NCBI GenBank assembly: GCA_025917655.1
Contig: CP084619.1
Coordinates: 2,275,001-2,339,000 of the forward strand
From: Chlorella sorokiniana
Lineage: Eukaryota > Chlorophyta > Trebouxiophyceae > Chlorellales > Chlorellaceae
DNA: 64,000 bases
Direction of reading: 5' to 3'
This document shows, piece after piece, positions 33,601-44,794 of this stretch (position 1 is its first letter; every line of letters starts with the position of its first letter). Both the position numbers and the translations under genes were made by a program. The notes beneath the pieces were generated by a model, which worked only from the letters and a program-made list of their open reading frames with translations, did no database searches and was not told where the DNA came from.

Positions 33601-36427
33601 GCCTGGCCAGCCCCCGACCTGCTGCCAGCTGGCGTGGCAGCCTCGGTGGGGTTCCAGCCGGCACGCCTGCCATGCCAGCAGGGCAGGGACGGCCAGCAGG
33701 CGGGCGGTGCAACCAACCTTGTCTGCAGCCAGCGCCTCGCCTGCCTTCAGGTCCGCAGCCGCCACGTACGCCGCCGCCGCCAGCGCCAGCAGCCCGTCGA
33801 CGCGCGCCGCCGCCTTGGCGCACCCCTCCCCCACCAGCCGGCCCAGCGGCGCGGCCAGCGGCGCGGCGGCGGCGCGTGCGCCCTCGCTGGCGCGCAGTGC
33901 GGCGGCCAGGGCGCGCAGGTGGGCGCGTCGCAGGGCCTCCTTCTCTTTCAGGCTCTCTGCAGGAAGAGGTGGCCGCGGGGAGGCTCCCAGGGCGGTGTCA
34001 GGTGGGTGCAAGGGTGGTGCTGCAAGGCCGGCCTGAGGGCAGCCTCATGCCTGGCGGGGTGGCCGACTCTGGAGCCCAGGCGCCTGCCTCCTGTTTCCCC
34101 ACACCACCAAGCACTCACGCCCATCAGCCTAGCCGGCAGCAGGCCGCCCCCTCCCCCTCCCCCCCCCCCTGCCCACCTGTCAGCCGCGTCAGCGCGGCGG
34201 GCGGCAGCCCTCGCAGCGCGGCAGCCAGGCTGCCAGTGCCGCCGCCAGGGCTGCCTTGACGTCGTCGCTGAGCTCCTCGGGATAGTAGCTGCGGGGGAGG
34301 GGGTGGCGTCAGCAGTGGGGAGAGGGTGGGAGGGGGTAGGAGTGGCGTTCGCAATGGGAGTGTGTGGGAGGGGCATCAGAGGAGAGGAGGAAATGGTGTT
34401 GTGTGTGAGGACCCGTGAGAGGGGGGGTAGCGAGGGCGCTCAGCTCGCCTGCAGATGGAGTCCACGGCCCGCCCCCCGCGACGCGCGCCAGCGTCGGCCC
34501 CCGCCCGGCGCCGCCGCCAGCGCGGCCAGCAGCGCCGCCAGGCTGGCGCGCTCCGCTGCCGCCTTGATCTTGCCGGCGGCGGTGCCGTCCAGCAGCCGCA
34601 CCACCTCCTCCACCTGGCCTTCCACCACCGAGGGTCGGCGACGGCGGCGGCCGCGGCGGCGACGCATTCCGCGGCGAGCGCCCGCACCGCCTCACGCGCG
34701 TGCCGGCTCTGCTGCAGCAGCGCGGGCCACAGCTCAGCGACGTGCGCGCTGAGGTCCAGGCGCAGCGCGCGCAGCATGGGCGCCGCCGCCGCCAGCGCCG
34801 GCTCGGGGTTGCGCCGCGCCATGCGCACGACCGTGGGCAGCAGCGTGCCTGCGAGAAGGGAGCGGCACGCGCTCAAGCCACGTGTGCGGTGGCGCGGCAT
34901 GGATGCCCGCAAGGAGGCAAGCACTGCAGTAGCTCACGCCCCTCCCCCAAGCGCTTGAACAGCGCGCACGCGCTGTTGTCGGGCGCAGCAGGGGGCAGCA
35001 ACCCACGGGTGGCTGCTGCTTCCTGTTTCCTCCTGCGCTGACACCACGCAGACACCAGGCAGAGCAGGCAGGGCAGGCGAGATCGGCAGCAGCAGGGGCC
35101 TGACCCGTGACCTGGCCCTCGTCCGCCGCCGCCGCCAGCGCGCCCCAGCAGGCCAGCGCTCCGGGGCCGCCTCGCTCCTTGGCAGACAGCACCTTGTCCG
35201 CATACACCGGCAGCAGCGCCGCCAACAGCTCCGCTCGCCGCTCGGGCTCGTCCGCGGCCGCCGCCAGCAGCGCGCGCGCCAGCGCCCCGACGCCTTTCCC
35301 GCCGCCAGCGTGCGCGCCTCGGCGGCCAGGTCGGGCTTGGCGCGCAGCAGCGGCACGACGGCGGCTTCGCCCGCCGCCCAGCCTTGCTCGCCCTCCGCGG
35401 CCAGGGCCTCCAGGAACGCAGCCTGCGGGGCAAGGTCTTCCAGGGCTGCCGCTCAGGGCGGGCTTGCAGGGACAGGCGGACCCGGCGGGGGGTGCCAAGT
35501 GGCAGAGCCGGTACGCAAGCAGGGCGCTGGCCGCTCGCCAGCCAGCGCAGCTGTGGCCGCATAAAAGCGGTACAGTCAAGCTGTGCACGCTTTGCACACC
35601 TGGCACTCCAGCAGCTTCACCACCGCCTTCTTGGTGGCCGCCACATCCAGCTGGCGCAGCACAGCCGCCGCCCAGCGCGCCAGGGCCCGCGCCTCCTGCA
35701 ACAGCCCCCGGGCGCGTGCTTCAGCCAGGTCCGCAGTTCCAGCAGTAGGAACGTGCGCGCTGCGCATGCAAGCAGCTGAGCTGAGGCAGCCAGGGCGTCA
35801 GCGCCGCCTGGCAGGCACCAGCTGGTGTGCGTGCAGGAGCGGCACGCACATGCGGCTGCAGCGCCGCCTTCTCGTGCTTCACGATGCCGCCCGCCAGCGC
35901 CTTGAGGAAGGCGTCGCAAGCCACCGCCGACTCCACAAGCTGCCGCACGGCGCGCTGGGAGCCTGCGGCGCGCGCAGGGGCCCGCGGCGGCAGCGACCCT
36001 TGCACCCAGCAGGAAGGGCTGGCAGCGGGGGAGGACGCTCGCGCCCAGCAGCACGCAGCCATTCAGCTGCACAGCCCGCAGTTTAAAGGTCTGAACGGTC
36101 ACACGCTCCCCCCAGCAGCGAGGGTACCTTCATCGGCGTAGAGACGCAGCGTCTTGACCACAAGCTGCGCGAGCTCCACCGCCGACGGCTCCACCGCCGC
36201 TGCAGCAGCACAAGTAAGGAAAGGGACGCAGGCTCACATTGGTGAGTGTGATAGCAACGCATGTAATCTAACCACGCAACTAGCAACCGACACGGTGTCA
36301 AGGGACCTCCAAGCAGTGGCCCACCTTTGTCTGCCGCCGCTGCTGCCGCCGCGCTCCACGCCTGCACTCTGTCGGCTACAGGGGCCGACTCTGCCAGCGC
36401 CTTCAGCGCATAAAACGAACTGCTCAT
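18662..36427 (-). CDS. GCN1: GCN1, ribosome-bound activator of the eIF2alpha kinase GCN2
   Basis: A giant HEAT-repeat protein that binds ribosomes and hands uncharged tRNA to GCN2, triggering eIF2alpha phosphorylation under amino-acid starvation; in the cytosol on colliding or stalled ribosomes. It fills 17.8 kb with roughly 45 small exons, from ATG 36427 ([20 protein letters not shown]) to TGA 18662. Diagnostic, nearly plant-identical blocks: [18 protein letters not shown] and [20 protein letters not shown] (about 27990-27900, start of the eEF3-like region), [20 protein letters not shown] (about 27080), [17 protein letters not shown] (about 25290), DVAYTVRT (about 24600), [17 protein letters not shown] (about 24350), and [17 protein letters not shown] (about 21270). 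The GCN2-binding part should lie near 24-21 kb. The N-terminal third (36.4-32.7 kb) is alanine-rich and less conserved. Frame breaks are seen near 32765 and 31920. The stop follows [12 protein letters not shown]. Confidence 0.96.
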
Positions 36428-36718
36428 GCCTTCTTTAGGCTCCGAGCCACGCCGGGGTGCAATGCAGCAAATGCTCAGTGTTGAAGGGTCATCACCGGCA
36501 ATGAGGCGACTGCGCGATTCGGAAACGGTCGATCAATCTATCATGCAATGTAAAACATGTCCAAGCGATTCACTGCCCGGCCAGAAGGGCCCAATGGCAG
36601 CACCGGTACAAGTCTTGAGTACTGCCTCTGTTTCCATACGGGAGCTCCCAGGCTGCATCGCTGCGCTATTGTCGTTGGATCATACTTGCGCATCCCATTC
36701 AAGCTTGCGACAGCAGTC
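36428..36718. promoter_or_regulatory. 291-bp divergent promoter GCN1 / SmD2
   Basis: Only 291 bp separate the start codons of GCN1 (36427, -) and SmD2 (36719, +). The segment is visibly less GC-rich than the flanking exons, as expected for a compact promoter. Two housekeeping genes of translation control and splicing share it. Confidence 0.6.
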
Positions 36719-37583
36719 ATGGCGACCGCAGCTCCGCAGCCCACTGTCGATGAGCTTGAGAAGAAGGAGGAGGAGCTCTTTCGCACGGGTCCCCTCTCTG
36801 TCCTCACTACTAGCGTCAAGTCAAACTCTCAGGTGGGAAGGCGCAGCCCTTCCAACCCTGCCCACGCAGCCCTCCTTTCTGCAGCTCTGGACCGCCTTTC
36901 GGCGCTGCTTCATGCAGAGCTACGTCGTCAAAACCGTTATACAGCCGATCAGCACTGCACTACGCTTCCCCGCTTGGTGATGGCGGACACTGGTTTTCGC
37001 TTCTGCTTGCAGGTCCTCATCAACTGCAGAAACAACCGCAAGCTTCTTGGACGTGTCAAGGCGTTCGACCGCCACTGCAACATGATCCTGGAGAACGTGA
37101 AGGAGTTTTGGACAGAGGTGTGGCGGCGGGGGGGGGGGCGTGGCGGTGGCTGCGTTGTTCCTCTCGCATCCACCGCTTGCTGCCATTTGTAGTGTGGCGT
37201 ACCTATTCTCCCTGTGCATGGCAGGCTGAAATTTGTTTCCTCGTTGGCTGAGCTGCTTTGACTTGCCCTCTGTGCAGATCCCAAAGCGCAACAAGGGTGC
37301 GAAGGCCTCCAAGCCCGTAAACAAGGATCGCTTCATCAGGTGAGGACCGCGCGCTGCTGCAGCTGCCTCGCCTGTTGGCTTCTGCACGATGCATATGGCC
37401 TCGGTGCATTGCGAAGTGCGCCCTGACAGTATCTGAGCACCAGCTTGGGTCTTCTTTACTGTTCCAAATGCTGCCCTGCTTCATTGTGCTTACTGTGCAC
37501 GCACCTGCCACCATCCCCTGAGCGCAGCAAGATGTTCCTGCGGGGAGACTCGGTGATCCTTGTTCTGCGGAACCCCAAGTAGC
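36719..37583 (+). CDS. SNRPD2: Small nuclear ribonucleoprotein SmD2
   Basis: A core Sm protein; it pairs with SmD1 and joins the heptameric Sm ring on U1, U2, U4 and U5 snRNAs in the spliceosome. Four exons: 36719-36832, 37013-37117, 37278-37339 and 37528-37583, all GT-AG and in frame, giving about 111 residues, the family length. The N-terminal helix is [17 protein letters not shown]. The Sm1 motif spans [20 protein letters not shown] then [11 protein letters not shown], and the Sm2 motif is [15 protein letters not shown] at the C-terminus. The basic loop [18 protein letters not shown] between them is the usual SmD2 insertion. The intact reading frame contrasts with several neighbours. The identification is firm. 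Confidence 0.98.
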
Positions 37584-38162
37584 TTGACGGCCCTGGCGAA
37601 CCCGCATCCCAGCATTGGACCTCGTTAGAATGCATTCCTGTGTGCCTGAGGCAGCTCTTTGCAGTTATACCATTGCACCACAGTTTGCGTTGTGCCTTTC
37701 CTTCCTCGCTACTTCATTCCGTTGCTTGACGCTCTTGCTCCCTGACTCTACTGTCTGCAACACTGTGTAAACACCATCTACAGACGTTGCTGATTGCAAC
37801 ATTTCATGATTGGCACCTCCAATTATCAAGGTTCTCCTGCTGTCCTCATCCTGCCGGCAGCCTGCGACCCTCCCTGCTGTCCTCCGCCTGCCTCGCACGC
37901 TGCGCCTGGCGTGCTGCATTAATGAGGAGGTTGTAGGACTCTCCAATTGCCAGAAAGCACGAAATCTCGCCGTTCGGGTTTGCAAACAGTACAATTGCCC
38001 CCTAACTCGGTGTCAGAGACAGCGCTGGATGCAGACGGTGTGCTCCTGTCCGCTTGCCGCTACCCAAACGGCTGTGCGGCGCTCTGGACGCAAATTTACC
38101 CCTTCAGCAAATGTGCAATATGAGCCGATCGTGCACACAAGGAGGGTGAGTGGTCACCAACA
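37584..38162. other. SmD2 3' region and upstream region of the next gene
   Basis: No gene supported. It includes the likely SmD2 3' untranslated region with a TGTAA signal at 37766-37770. A 175-codon plus-strand frame (37810-38337) has no domain-like pattern. Confidence 0.4.
37766..37770 (+). promoter_or_regulatory. Probable TGTAA polyadenylation signal of SmD2
   Basis: TGTAA 182 nt after the SmD2 stop. Confidence 0.5.
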
Positions 38163-39704
38163 ATGGTTGCGCCTGCAACCAGCGTCTGCCTCAACCACGC
38201 CTGCACCAATGCAGCGGCGTGCCACCATACCGGCCTTTTTCACGGTGAATGTCACGGTTCAACAAGTTGCGCCAATCGCACTCACTGGTGGCAAAGTGTG
38301 CTGCCGCCAACGCTGCAGGACCGTGCCGCCAGTCTGAGTGCTGCCCCCACGCTTTTAGCTGGCCTGGCTGCCATGCAGGCAATGATGCTGCCAGCAGGTG
38401 TGACCTCTTGCCGGGAACTGTGGATTAGCTGGCTTGCCGACAGCCAGGCGCTCCCCTTTCATGCTGCTGCTGCGCGCAGCTTCCTGACAACAGGGCCTTC
38501 ACTCACCTTCATGCAGGCACAGCGCTGGCTGCGGACATCGCAGAGGCAATTACTACAGCAAATCCTGCGAAGCCTGGCAGCAGCGGGGCAACAACAGGCG
38601 CTGCCCCTGCTGTGGCGGATGCCACCCCGGCTCCTGCCTTGACTATCGCCGAAGGTGGTGAGGCCAAGCCCGCAGCACACGCGGCCCCTACTGGCAATGC
38701 AGCGGCGACGGACGACACGCCTGAAAAATCTGCCACCAGCCAGCCGGCACCCAAGGTGGCTGCTGCATTGGAGGGCAGGCCCGCGCCCAAGCCTGAGGGC
38801 AGCAGCATGGCGGCGAAGCCCGAGGCAGCCGCCGAGGCAGAGGCGGCCCCCGGGGGCGGCAAGGAGTCCAGCGCCGCGCCCGCGCAGCACCAGCACCCAA
38901 GTTTAGGGTGGCCGAGGCGCCGCTGGATCCTGAGGAGTTTGCGGTGGTGGAGCTGCAGGTGGAGGGGCCTTACAAGGTTGTGGCGGCGGCACTCGTGCGC
39001 GTGCTCCCTGACAGCGCCGACGCAGACTCCTCGCCAGCAGCGGCGTCCACACCCACGCCATCCGCGGTGGTTGCTGCTGCACCCGCAACCCCACCGCCGG
39101 AAGCTGCGGCAGCGGCGGCCAGCGGCGACGTTTCGGCGGCGGTGCGCGTCGATCTGGCGGAGATCGGGCGGGAGCTGCCGCAGCTGGAGGCTGCGGTGGC
39201 GGCTGTGCAGAAGGCGGAGGCGGGGGCGGGCGTAGCAGCGGCGCTGGAGCGGGAGCTGCAGGTGGGCTGACCCCTCCCCTGCTGTCGCGCACGCCCTGAG
39301 CTGACAGCCCACACCTTCGGCATGCTCGCTCCTGTTCTGCGTGCGGGCTTCTTCCGTCGGCTGCGTCGATCCCGCCAGCCTGTCAGCCTGCCAAGCTGCG
39401 GCTGCCGCTTCCTGCTTGAGCCCTGCAGGCGCTGGAGGCGCAGGTGGCGGTGCTGGAGCGGGCCGAGGCGGCGGAGCCAGGCGCGTCGCGCACGCTGGGC
39501 GAGGCGCAGGCGGTGCTGGAGCGCCTGGGGAGGTGCGGGCGCGCTGCAGAGCGGCGGCAGAGGCGAGGCAGGCACAGTCCCCGCTTCTGCGCTGTCTGGC
39601 TGATGCCTGGCCAGCAAAGAAGGGGTGGCTGGCGCGAGCAAAATGAACCACGAAGGAACAGGACCCGAGAGCGTGTACAGCAGTTGCAGGCACAAGCCAT
39701 TTGA
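38163..39704 (+). CDS. Hypothetical Ala/Pro-rich protein with C-terminal coiled coil
   Basis: Not recognised. Exons ...-38397, 38517-39261 and 39429-39704 join in phase. The first exon ends TLLAGLAAMQAMMLPAG, so the N-terminus may be a targeting or membrane segment; ATG 38163 is a guess. Exon 2 begins TALAADIAEAITTANPAKPG and is Ala/Pro/Thr-rich, then a more ordered block (DPEEFAVVELQVEGPYKVVA) and a Leu/Glu-rich heptad-like region (VDLAEIGRELPQLEAAVAAV). Exon 3 continues the coiled coil (LEAQVAVLERAEAAEPG). The ordered block is in another frame from the low-complexity part; the switch near 38890 has no splice signal and is probably a base error. The basic tail after 39530 may be beyond the real end. 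Function is unknown. Confidence 0.5.
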
Positions 39705-39903
39705 TTCCGCACTTTGCTCCAGCTTTCATTCTGCACATTTCATATGGTGTTATTGATGTTACGACCAAACAAGCCACCGCGGCCAAGTAATTGTCTGCTT
39801 GTGCACGCCGCTCATTTTCTGCACCGCGCCGTCGCTGGCCTGCCGCTGCCTGTGGCCTGCCACCCCTTGCAGCCGGCTTGCTGCCCCTGCTCAACGAGCT
39901 CCT

Positions 39904-41045
39904 TCACAGCTGGCCCCGCGCAATGTCGCCCATGCCGCCGCGCCGCTCGTCCCCCAGCGCCCCGCCCGCCGCCACCCCGCCCGTCATGGCCTCCGTGGTG
40001 CCGCCGGTGCCGCCGCCGCGGGAGGCAGTGCCGGCGTCGTACCCAGCTGCGGGGTTGGGGGGCGCAAAGGGGTGACTGCCATGCTCGGGGAAGGGGACCC
40101 AGGACAGATGCATGCCCAGCGGCAGGCAGCGGGGCAAGCTGCCAAAAGGGGTTGTGCAGCTGGGGGTGTTCTGGGCGGCTGGCGCACCCGTGTTGTCGGC
40201 GCTGTGCTTAAGCGACTCCACGTGGGAAGGATGCGTGGCAGGATCGGTCTGGGGCATCATCTCCCTCGCCTCCCGAGCAGCGCTTGGGCGGTCGGCGAAC
40301 TCATGCTGGGGGAGAGACGAGCCGGGGGGGAGAGACGAGCCGGCGATGTTGACACTTTTAAGAGCCCGCAGGATTTGTATTCATGGTGCGCTGACCCAAC
40401 AGTCCGTGCACCGGGCCTGCTGGTTGCCACAGCCTCACCCACCTGAGCATCCCCGCCTCCAATGGGTCTTCCCACCACCGGCTGGCCGGCAGTGTGCGTT
40501 GGGATGGCTGCGGCAGGGGCGGCCCCCTCCGGGACCCTGGTGGATGCGGGCACGACAGCAGCCACTGCTGGCTCCTGCACCATCGTGGTCTGCACCTTGA
40601 AGCGCTGCTCGGTGGAGCCGGGGCGCCCACCCCGCCCTGCCCCGCCGCGTGCGCTGGCAGTCCCTGACCCGGAGAGCGCCGGCCGGCCTCCACACCCACG
40701 CCGCCGCCGCCATACGAGGTGTTTGGGGACTCGCGGCGCAGGCCAGAGGGGGTGCCTGGTGCGCAGACATGCTGTGGCCACTGCGGGACAGGGCAGGGAA
40801 GCAGTTCGTTCCAGGTTGGGGAGATGAGGCCAGGAAGCGCCAGCTCCCGGCAATGGACAGTCTGGCTGCAGCCATTGAGTGTGCATGCTCACTGCTGATG
40901 CATGCCAGGCATGGCCCTCACCTCGTCCAAGGCTCTGCCTGACAAGGCAAGTGAGCGTTGGGCGAAGTTGCCGGGCGCTTTGGACTGACTGTAGGATAAG
41001 TAATCCGTAACAGGTAAGCACTGCGTTAAGACGACGGGTTTGCAT
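39904..41045 (-). CDS. Hypothetical protein, possibly organelle-targeted
   Basis: Not recognised. Proposed exons on the minus strand: from ATG 41045 to about 40924 (arginine-rich MQTRRLNAVLTCYGLLILQS, then LTCLVRQSLGRG, compatible with a mitochondrial presequence), about 40730-40443, and 40305-39904. The last junction is in phase and well formed. Exon 2 has the phrase EQRFKVQTTMVQEPAVAAVV. Exon 3 begins HEFADRPSAAREAREMMPQT, then HPSHVESLKHSADNTGAPA, the most protein-like stretch, and ends in a Gly/Ala/Thr-rich tail with the stop at 39904. It shares a 331-bp divergent spacer with the deacetylase-like gene. The first exon is tentative; the last two are better supported. Confidence 0.45.
40308..40343 (+). 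repeat. Perfect 18-bp tandem duplication
   Basis: Two identical 18-bp units (GGGGGAGAGACGAGCCGG) in an intron of the minus-strand gene. On that strand they duplicate the C-rich pyrimidine tract just before the 3' splice site at 40305. Confidence 0.9.
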
Positions 41046-41376
41046 GTGTGCAGTGCAATGGGGAGGTCGCCAGGCTGGCGGTACCTGCAGAAGTACAGTT
41101 CGGTGAGCCGTGTTCTGAAGACTTCGGCATCACGCCTTGCGCTGTTATCTTTCCCACTTAACAGGGGTGCCGACACCATCCTCGGTGAGTGCAGTTGCCG
41201 CCACGCACTGCAAACTCAGATCTATTCCGCGGCTTGCGTGCGTCATCTCCGCCGCCTCCTCCGCCTGCACAGAACATGGCTGCCTTCACAACATCTAAAA
41301 ATCCATGCCGCCGTCCTGTGTGCCCCTGCAGGCCTCCGCAAGCCCAACGACTCTCGGGTAGTTGGGACAGCCCACC
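41046..41376. promoter_or_regulatory. Divergent promoter region
   Basis: A 331-bp spacer between start codons at 41045 (-, tentative) and 41377 (+). No core element recognised. Confidence 0.35.
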
Positions 41377-44322
41377 ATGAGGTGCCTCGTCCTCGCAGCG
41401 TTGCTGGCTTCGGCCTACCTTGCAGCAGGTGTGTAGGCTGGCCGCATGCATTCGCCGGCATGCCGGACGCCTGCAGGCTGGCCGGCCGGCAAGCTGCTGT
41501 TGGCGGCCCGGCCTGGCTCCTACCGCCGCAGCAGCCATGCATGTACTTGTTGCAGGCCCTGCTGCTGCATGGCGGCCCTGATCAGCCGCAGCTGATCCTA
41601 AGTCTTTTCATTTGTCGTTGACAACAAGTGGGCTTCCCCTGCAGGTGCGCTCGTGGAGACCAGCACATACAAGTGCCCCACCGACTGCGAGGCGCCCACC
41701 TGCGAGTGTGCTGCCAACACCGCCCCGGGCGACCTGCCCATCGAGGAGGTCCCCCAGTTTGTTCTGGTGAGCAGGGCCGGACGGCGCTCAGAGCCATCAC
41801 CCCGGGCAGCCCATGGTTTGGCGACAACTGCCCGACATTGTGCAGCAGCGGTGCCCTTGCTTGGCCCTTGTCCTCCGCCCTGCAGCCCCTCCCGCTCGCT
41901 CCCTCTGTCCGCAGCTCTCCCACGACAATGCCCTGGACAGCCTGCCCTTCAACGCCATGATGGAGGTGCTGGGTGACAAGAAGCAGGAGAATGGGTGCAA
42001 CGTGCCCGTCACCTGGTTCGCCATGTTCTACCACTCTGGTGGGTGCAGGCTGGGGGTCATCAACCCGCTGCAGCAGGAACACCCTGCACAGAAGTGGGAC
42101 ACCCCACTCCCGGCCCATTCGCAAGTTTGCTGCCAGCAGGGAATCCATCGCTGCACCCCGCCCTGCGCTGGTCCTTCGCTTGCCAGCTCCACCCCGCCCC
42201 TCAACCCCGCGCGCAGACTGCATTGCCGGCATCAAGGCGCTGGCGCGCGGCGACGAGGTGGCGATGCAGACCAACCGCTTCAACCCCACCGACCCCTTCA
42301 CCGCCACCGACCCCGCCCCCAAGTACGACTCGCGCGACCCCAAGACGGGCGAGCCCTCGGTGGAGATCGAGATCACCATGTCGCGCAAGTGAGGCGGGCG
42401 TGCTTGCGGGTGGAGCGTGGCAGGGAGGGGCTGCCGCTGCTCTGCAGCCGGTTGGTGGTTCAGGCGCCCGCCTGTGTTTTGCCTTCTTTGGGTGCCTCAA
42501 CGGAGTCTCCTCCTTCCACTTGCCCCGCCCCCAGGCACTGGCACGAGTACTGCAACATCTCGTACAGCAACATGGTTGGCTACCGCTCACCCAACTACTA
42601 CAACAACCCCGCCATCCGCAAGGTGGGCCGCAGCCCCTCTGCCTGTGCCCCGCTTGCATGCTCTCTTGCGCTCTTCCCAGCCCCGCCCCGTTCCCTCCTG
42701 GCTTAACCCCGCTCCTTGCTCGCGCCCACCACTCTCCCCCGCAGGCCCTGTCTGAGAACGGCTACCTGTACGATGCCACCCTGGTGGAGCGCTGGTACCC
42801 CAACTCTCCCACCTCCCCCGCCGAGGACCAGATTCTGTGGCCCTACACCATGGACGGAGGCATCCCCCAGGCAAGCGCCGACACATGCGGCACCAAGGAT
42901 GCTGCATCCATCCAGCCCCCTCTGCTCGCCCTGCCGCCAGCACTGCGGCGATGTCGCTCACCTCCCCACCCGGTTGGGAGTCACCCCTCCACCCACCACC
43001 ACTGCGCCACCCCGCACCTGCAGGAGTGCAACTTCCTGGGTGACACAGTGGGCAGCTGCCAGCCCACGGAGAACTACAAGGGCCTGTGGGAGGTGCCGCT
43101 GTACCAGGCGCAGCTGGGCGGTTCCGGCGAGGTCATGGGCGTTGGCAGTGAGTTCCAGCCGCGCTGCGCCGTGCCTGCCGCTGCAGCCTGCTTGACGCAC
43201 CACCTTGTGTGCTTCTGGATGCCTTCCCTGCCCACCCTCCACCCTCTCACTCTGTCCCCCAGACTACGGCTCTGCCAAGGCGGGCATGCCCCCGTGGACG
43301 ACATGGAGGCCTTCCTCAAGGGCCTGCTGGACTCACGCCTCGAGGCCGGCGGCCGCTCCCCCTCTCCATCTCCACCATCTACGGCTGGTGAGCGGCCGGC
43401 CAAGCCGCCTTCCCCTGCCGGCCGCCCATGGCAGGCTGGCCGCATCGGTGGCACCCTCGCCGCCTGCTATGCTCTGCCGGCATGCGTGCCTCACTGGCTG
43501 CCTCCCTCCTCCCTGGCCGCCCCGCTTGGCAGGATGGTGGACGAGAGCATCAACGTCGACCCCACCTGCGACAACGCCGGCTGCGAGCACCCCCTCAGCG
43601 ACAACGCCAAGGCGCTGGGCGCCTTCCTCGACTATGCTCTGAAGAAGCCGGAGGTCCGCTTCGTCACCTACTCCGACCTCATCCGCTGGATGCAGGTGAG
43701 GGGGCCGGAGTGTGGGGGGCTGGGTAGCCATGTGGTTCGCAGCGCTGCCGGCTGCCGACTCAGACCTGCTGCTCCAGCGAGGATGCGGAACTCTGCCATG
43801 CTCGGGTGCCACTGCTGCTCCTCGGGCACCCAGCCGCCTGGGCTCCCAGGTTGGCCTCATCACCCCGCCCCCTGCCTTGCCGCGCCGCCCCGCAGGACCC
43901 GGTGCCCCTGTCCCAGTTTGACGAGTGGGTTCGGTGCGACGTGCCGGGCGTGAAGGCCGACCTCACCGCCGTCAACCTGACCGAGGCGGAGAAGGCCAAC
44001 GCGTTCTACATGCTGCAGAACCAGGAGCCCGTCACTCCCGAGTCCCCCCCCCGGCCCCCGTGCCCGCCCCGGCCCCCGCCCCCGCCCCGTCGAGGAGGTG
44101 CCCGTTGTGGCCGTGCCCGTCCCCGCCCCCACCACCGCCCCCACCACCGCCCCCACCACCGCCCCCTCCACCGCCCCCACCGTGGAAACCCCCACCGTGG
44201 AAACCCCCACCGTCCCCGCACCCGCACCCGTGGCCGGCGGGCCCGTCAGCGCTGCTGCCGCGCTGCCCAAGGCGCTGGCCGCTGTCGCCGCTCTGCTCGG
44301 CGCGCTGTTCCTGGCTGTGTGA
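41377..44322 (+). CDS. Secreted chitin-deacetylase-like (CE4) protein lacking metal ligands
   Basis: Fold of the polysaccharide deacetylase (CE4) family, chitin-deacetylase-like branch. A signal peptide (MRCLVLAALLASAYLAAG) is followed by a Cys-rich segment YKCPTDCEAPTCEC, then QFVLLSHDNALDSLPFNAMM, CNVPVTWFAMFYHSDC, GIKALARGDEVAMQTNRFN, CNISYSNMVGYRSPNYYNNP, LWPYTMDGGIP and FVTYSDLIRWMQ. Active relatives have His-Asp-Asp at motif 1 and His-x-x-x-His at motif 2. Here motif 1 is His-Asp-Asn, and motif 2 reads MQTNRF with both His lost, so the three metal ligands are replaced and catalysis is unlikely. A Pro/Thr-rich linker (TTAP and TVETP repeats) leads to a hydrophobic C-terminus (ALAAVAALLGALFLAV), fitting a GPI anchor. 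Frame breaks occur near 43290, 43360 and in the C-rich linker near 44050-44090. It may act as a cell-surface carbohydrate-binding protein. Confidence 0.88.
44131..44208 (+). repeat. Coding minisatellite in Thr/Pro linker
   Basis: Four 12-bp units (ACCACCGCCCCC, the fourth starting TCC) followed by two identical 15-bp units (ACCGTGGAAACCCCC). They code TTAP x3, STAP and TVETP x2, a typical O-glycosylated wall-protein linker. Confidence 0.95.
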
Positions 44323-44564
44323 TGAGCCCCCGTGCCCCTCCCTGTGGCGCCCCTTGTTCCGTAGCTGTCAGCTCTTGCCATACGTTTCCCTCTCTCACTA
44401 GGGCGCGGGCGCAACAGCTGAATCCTCCTCTCCGAACTGACAACTTGCTAGGCAGGTCAACAGGCCCTGAAGCTGGGCCACACAATGGAGAGATGCGCGG
44501 CCGTTCCGGGGTCTTCAATATTGCAGTGTCTTTCTGGGGCAACCAGATTCCAAACCCCAGTCCT

Positions 44565-44569
44565 TGTAA
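44565..44569 (+). promoter_or_regulatory. Probable TGTAA polyadenylation signal
   Basis: TGTAA 242 nt after the deacetylase-like stop, in the convergent spacer before the next minus-strand gene. Confidence 0.45.
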
Positions 44570-44794
44570 CGAACAAAACTTAGTGGAAGCGCCGCTTCAA
44601 AGCGAGTAGAAATGATATCAAATGGAAACGAAATTGTGAGCAAAGCAAGTGTGGCAGTGCGTTGAGTCAAATTTTGAGGCCGTGGTGCACGTCTGCAGGT
44701 GAGTCATGCAAGTCGAATGAAAATCGTGTTGCTGCGGGCCCGGGGCAGGGAAGAGATGAGTATCATCATGGTGGGGGCCTTGTGCGCAGGGCAC

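Noticed and set aside
38509-39894. 461-codon minus-strand open frame
   Set aside because: Antisense to the hypothetical coiled-coil gene, with Ala/Pro/Arg low complexity and no domain pattern.
41995-43953. 652-codon plus-strand open frame
   Set aside because: It is the wrong frame across the exons and introns of the deacetylase-like gene; the conserved motifs lie in other frames joined by GT-AG introns.
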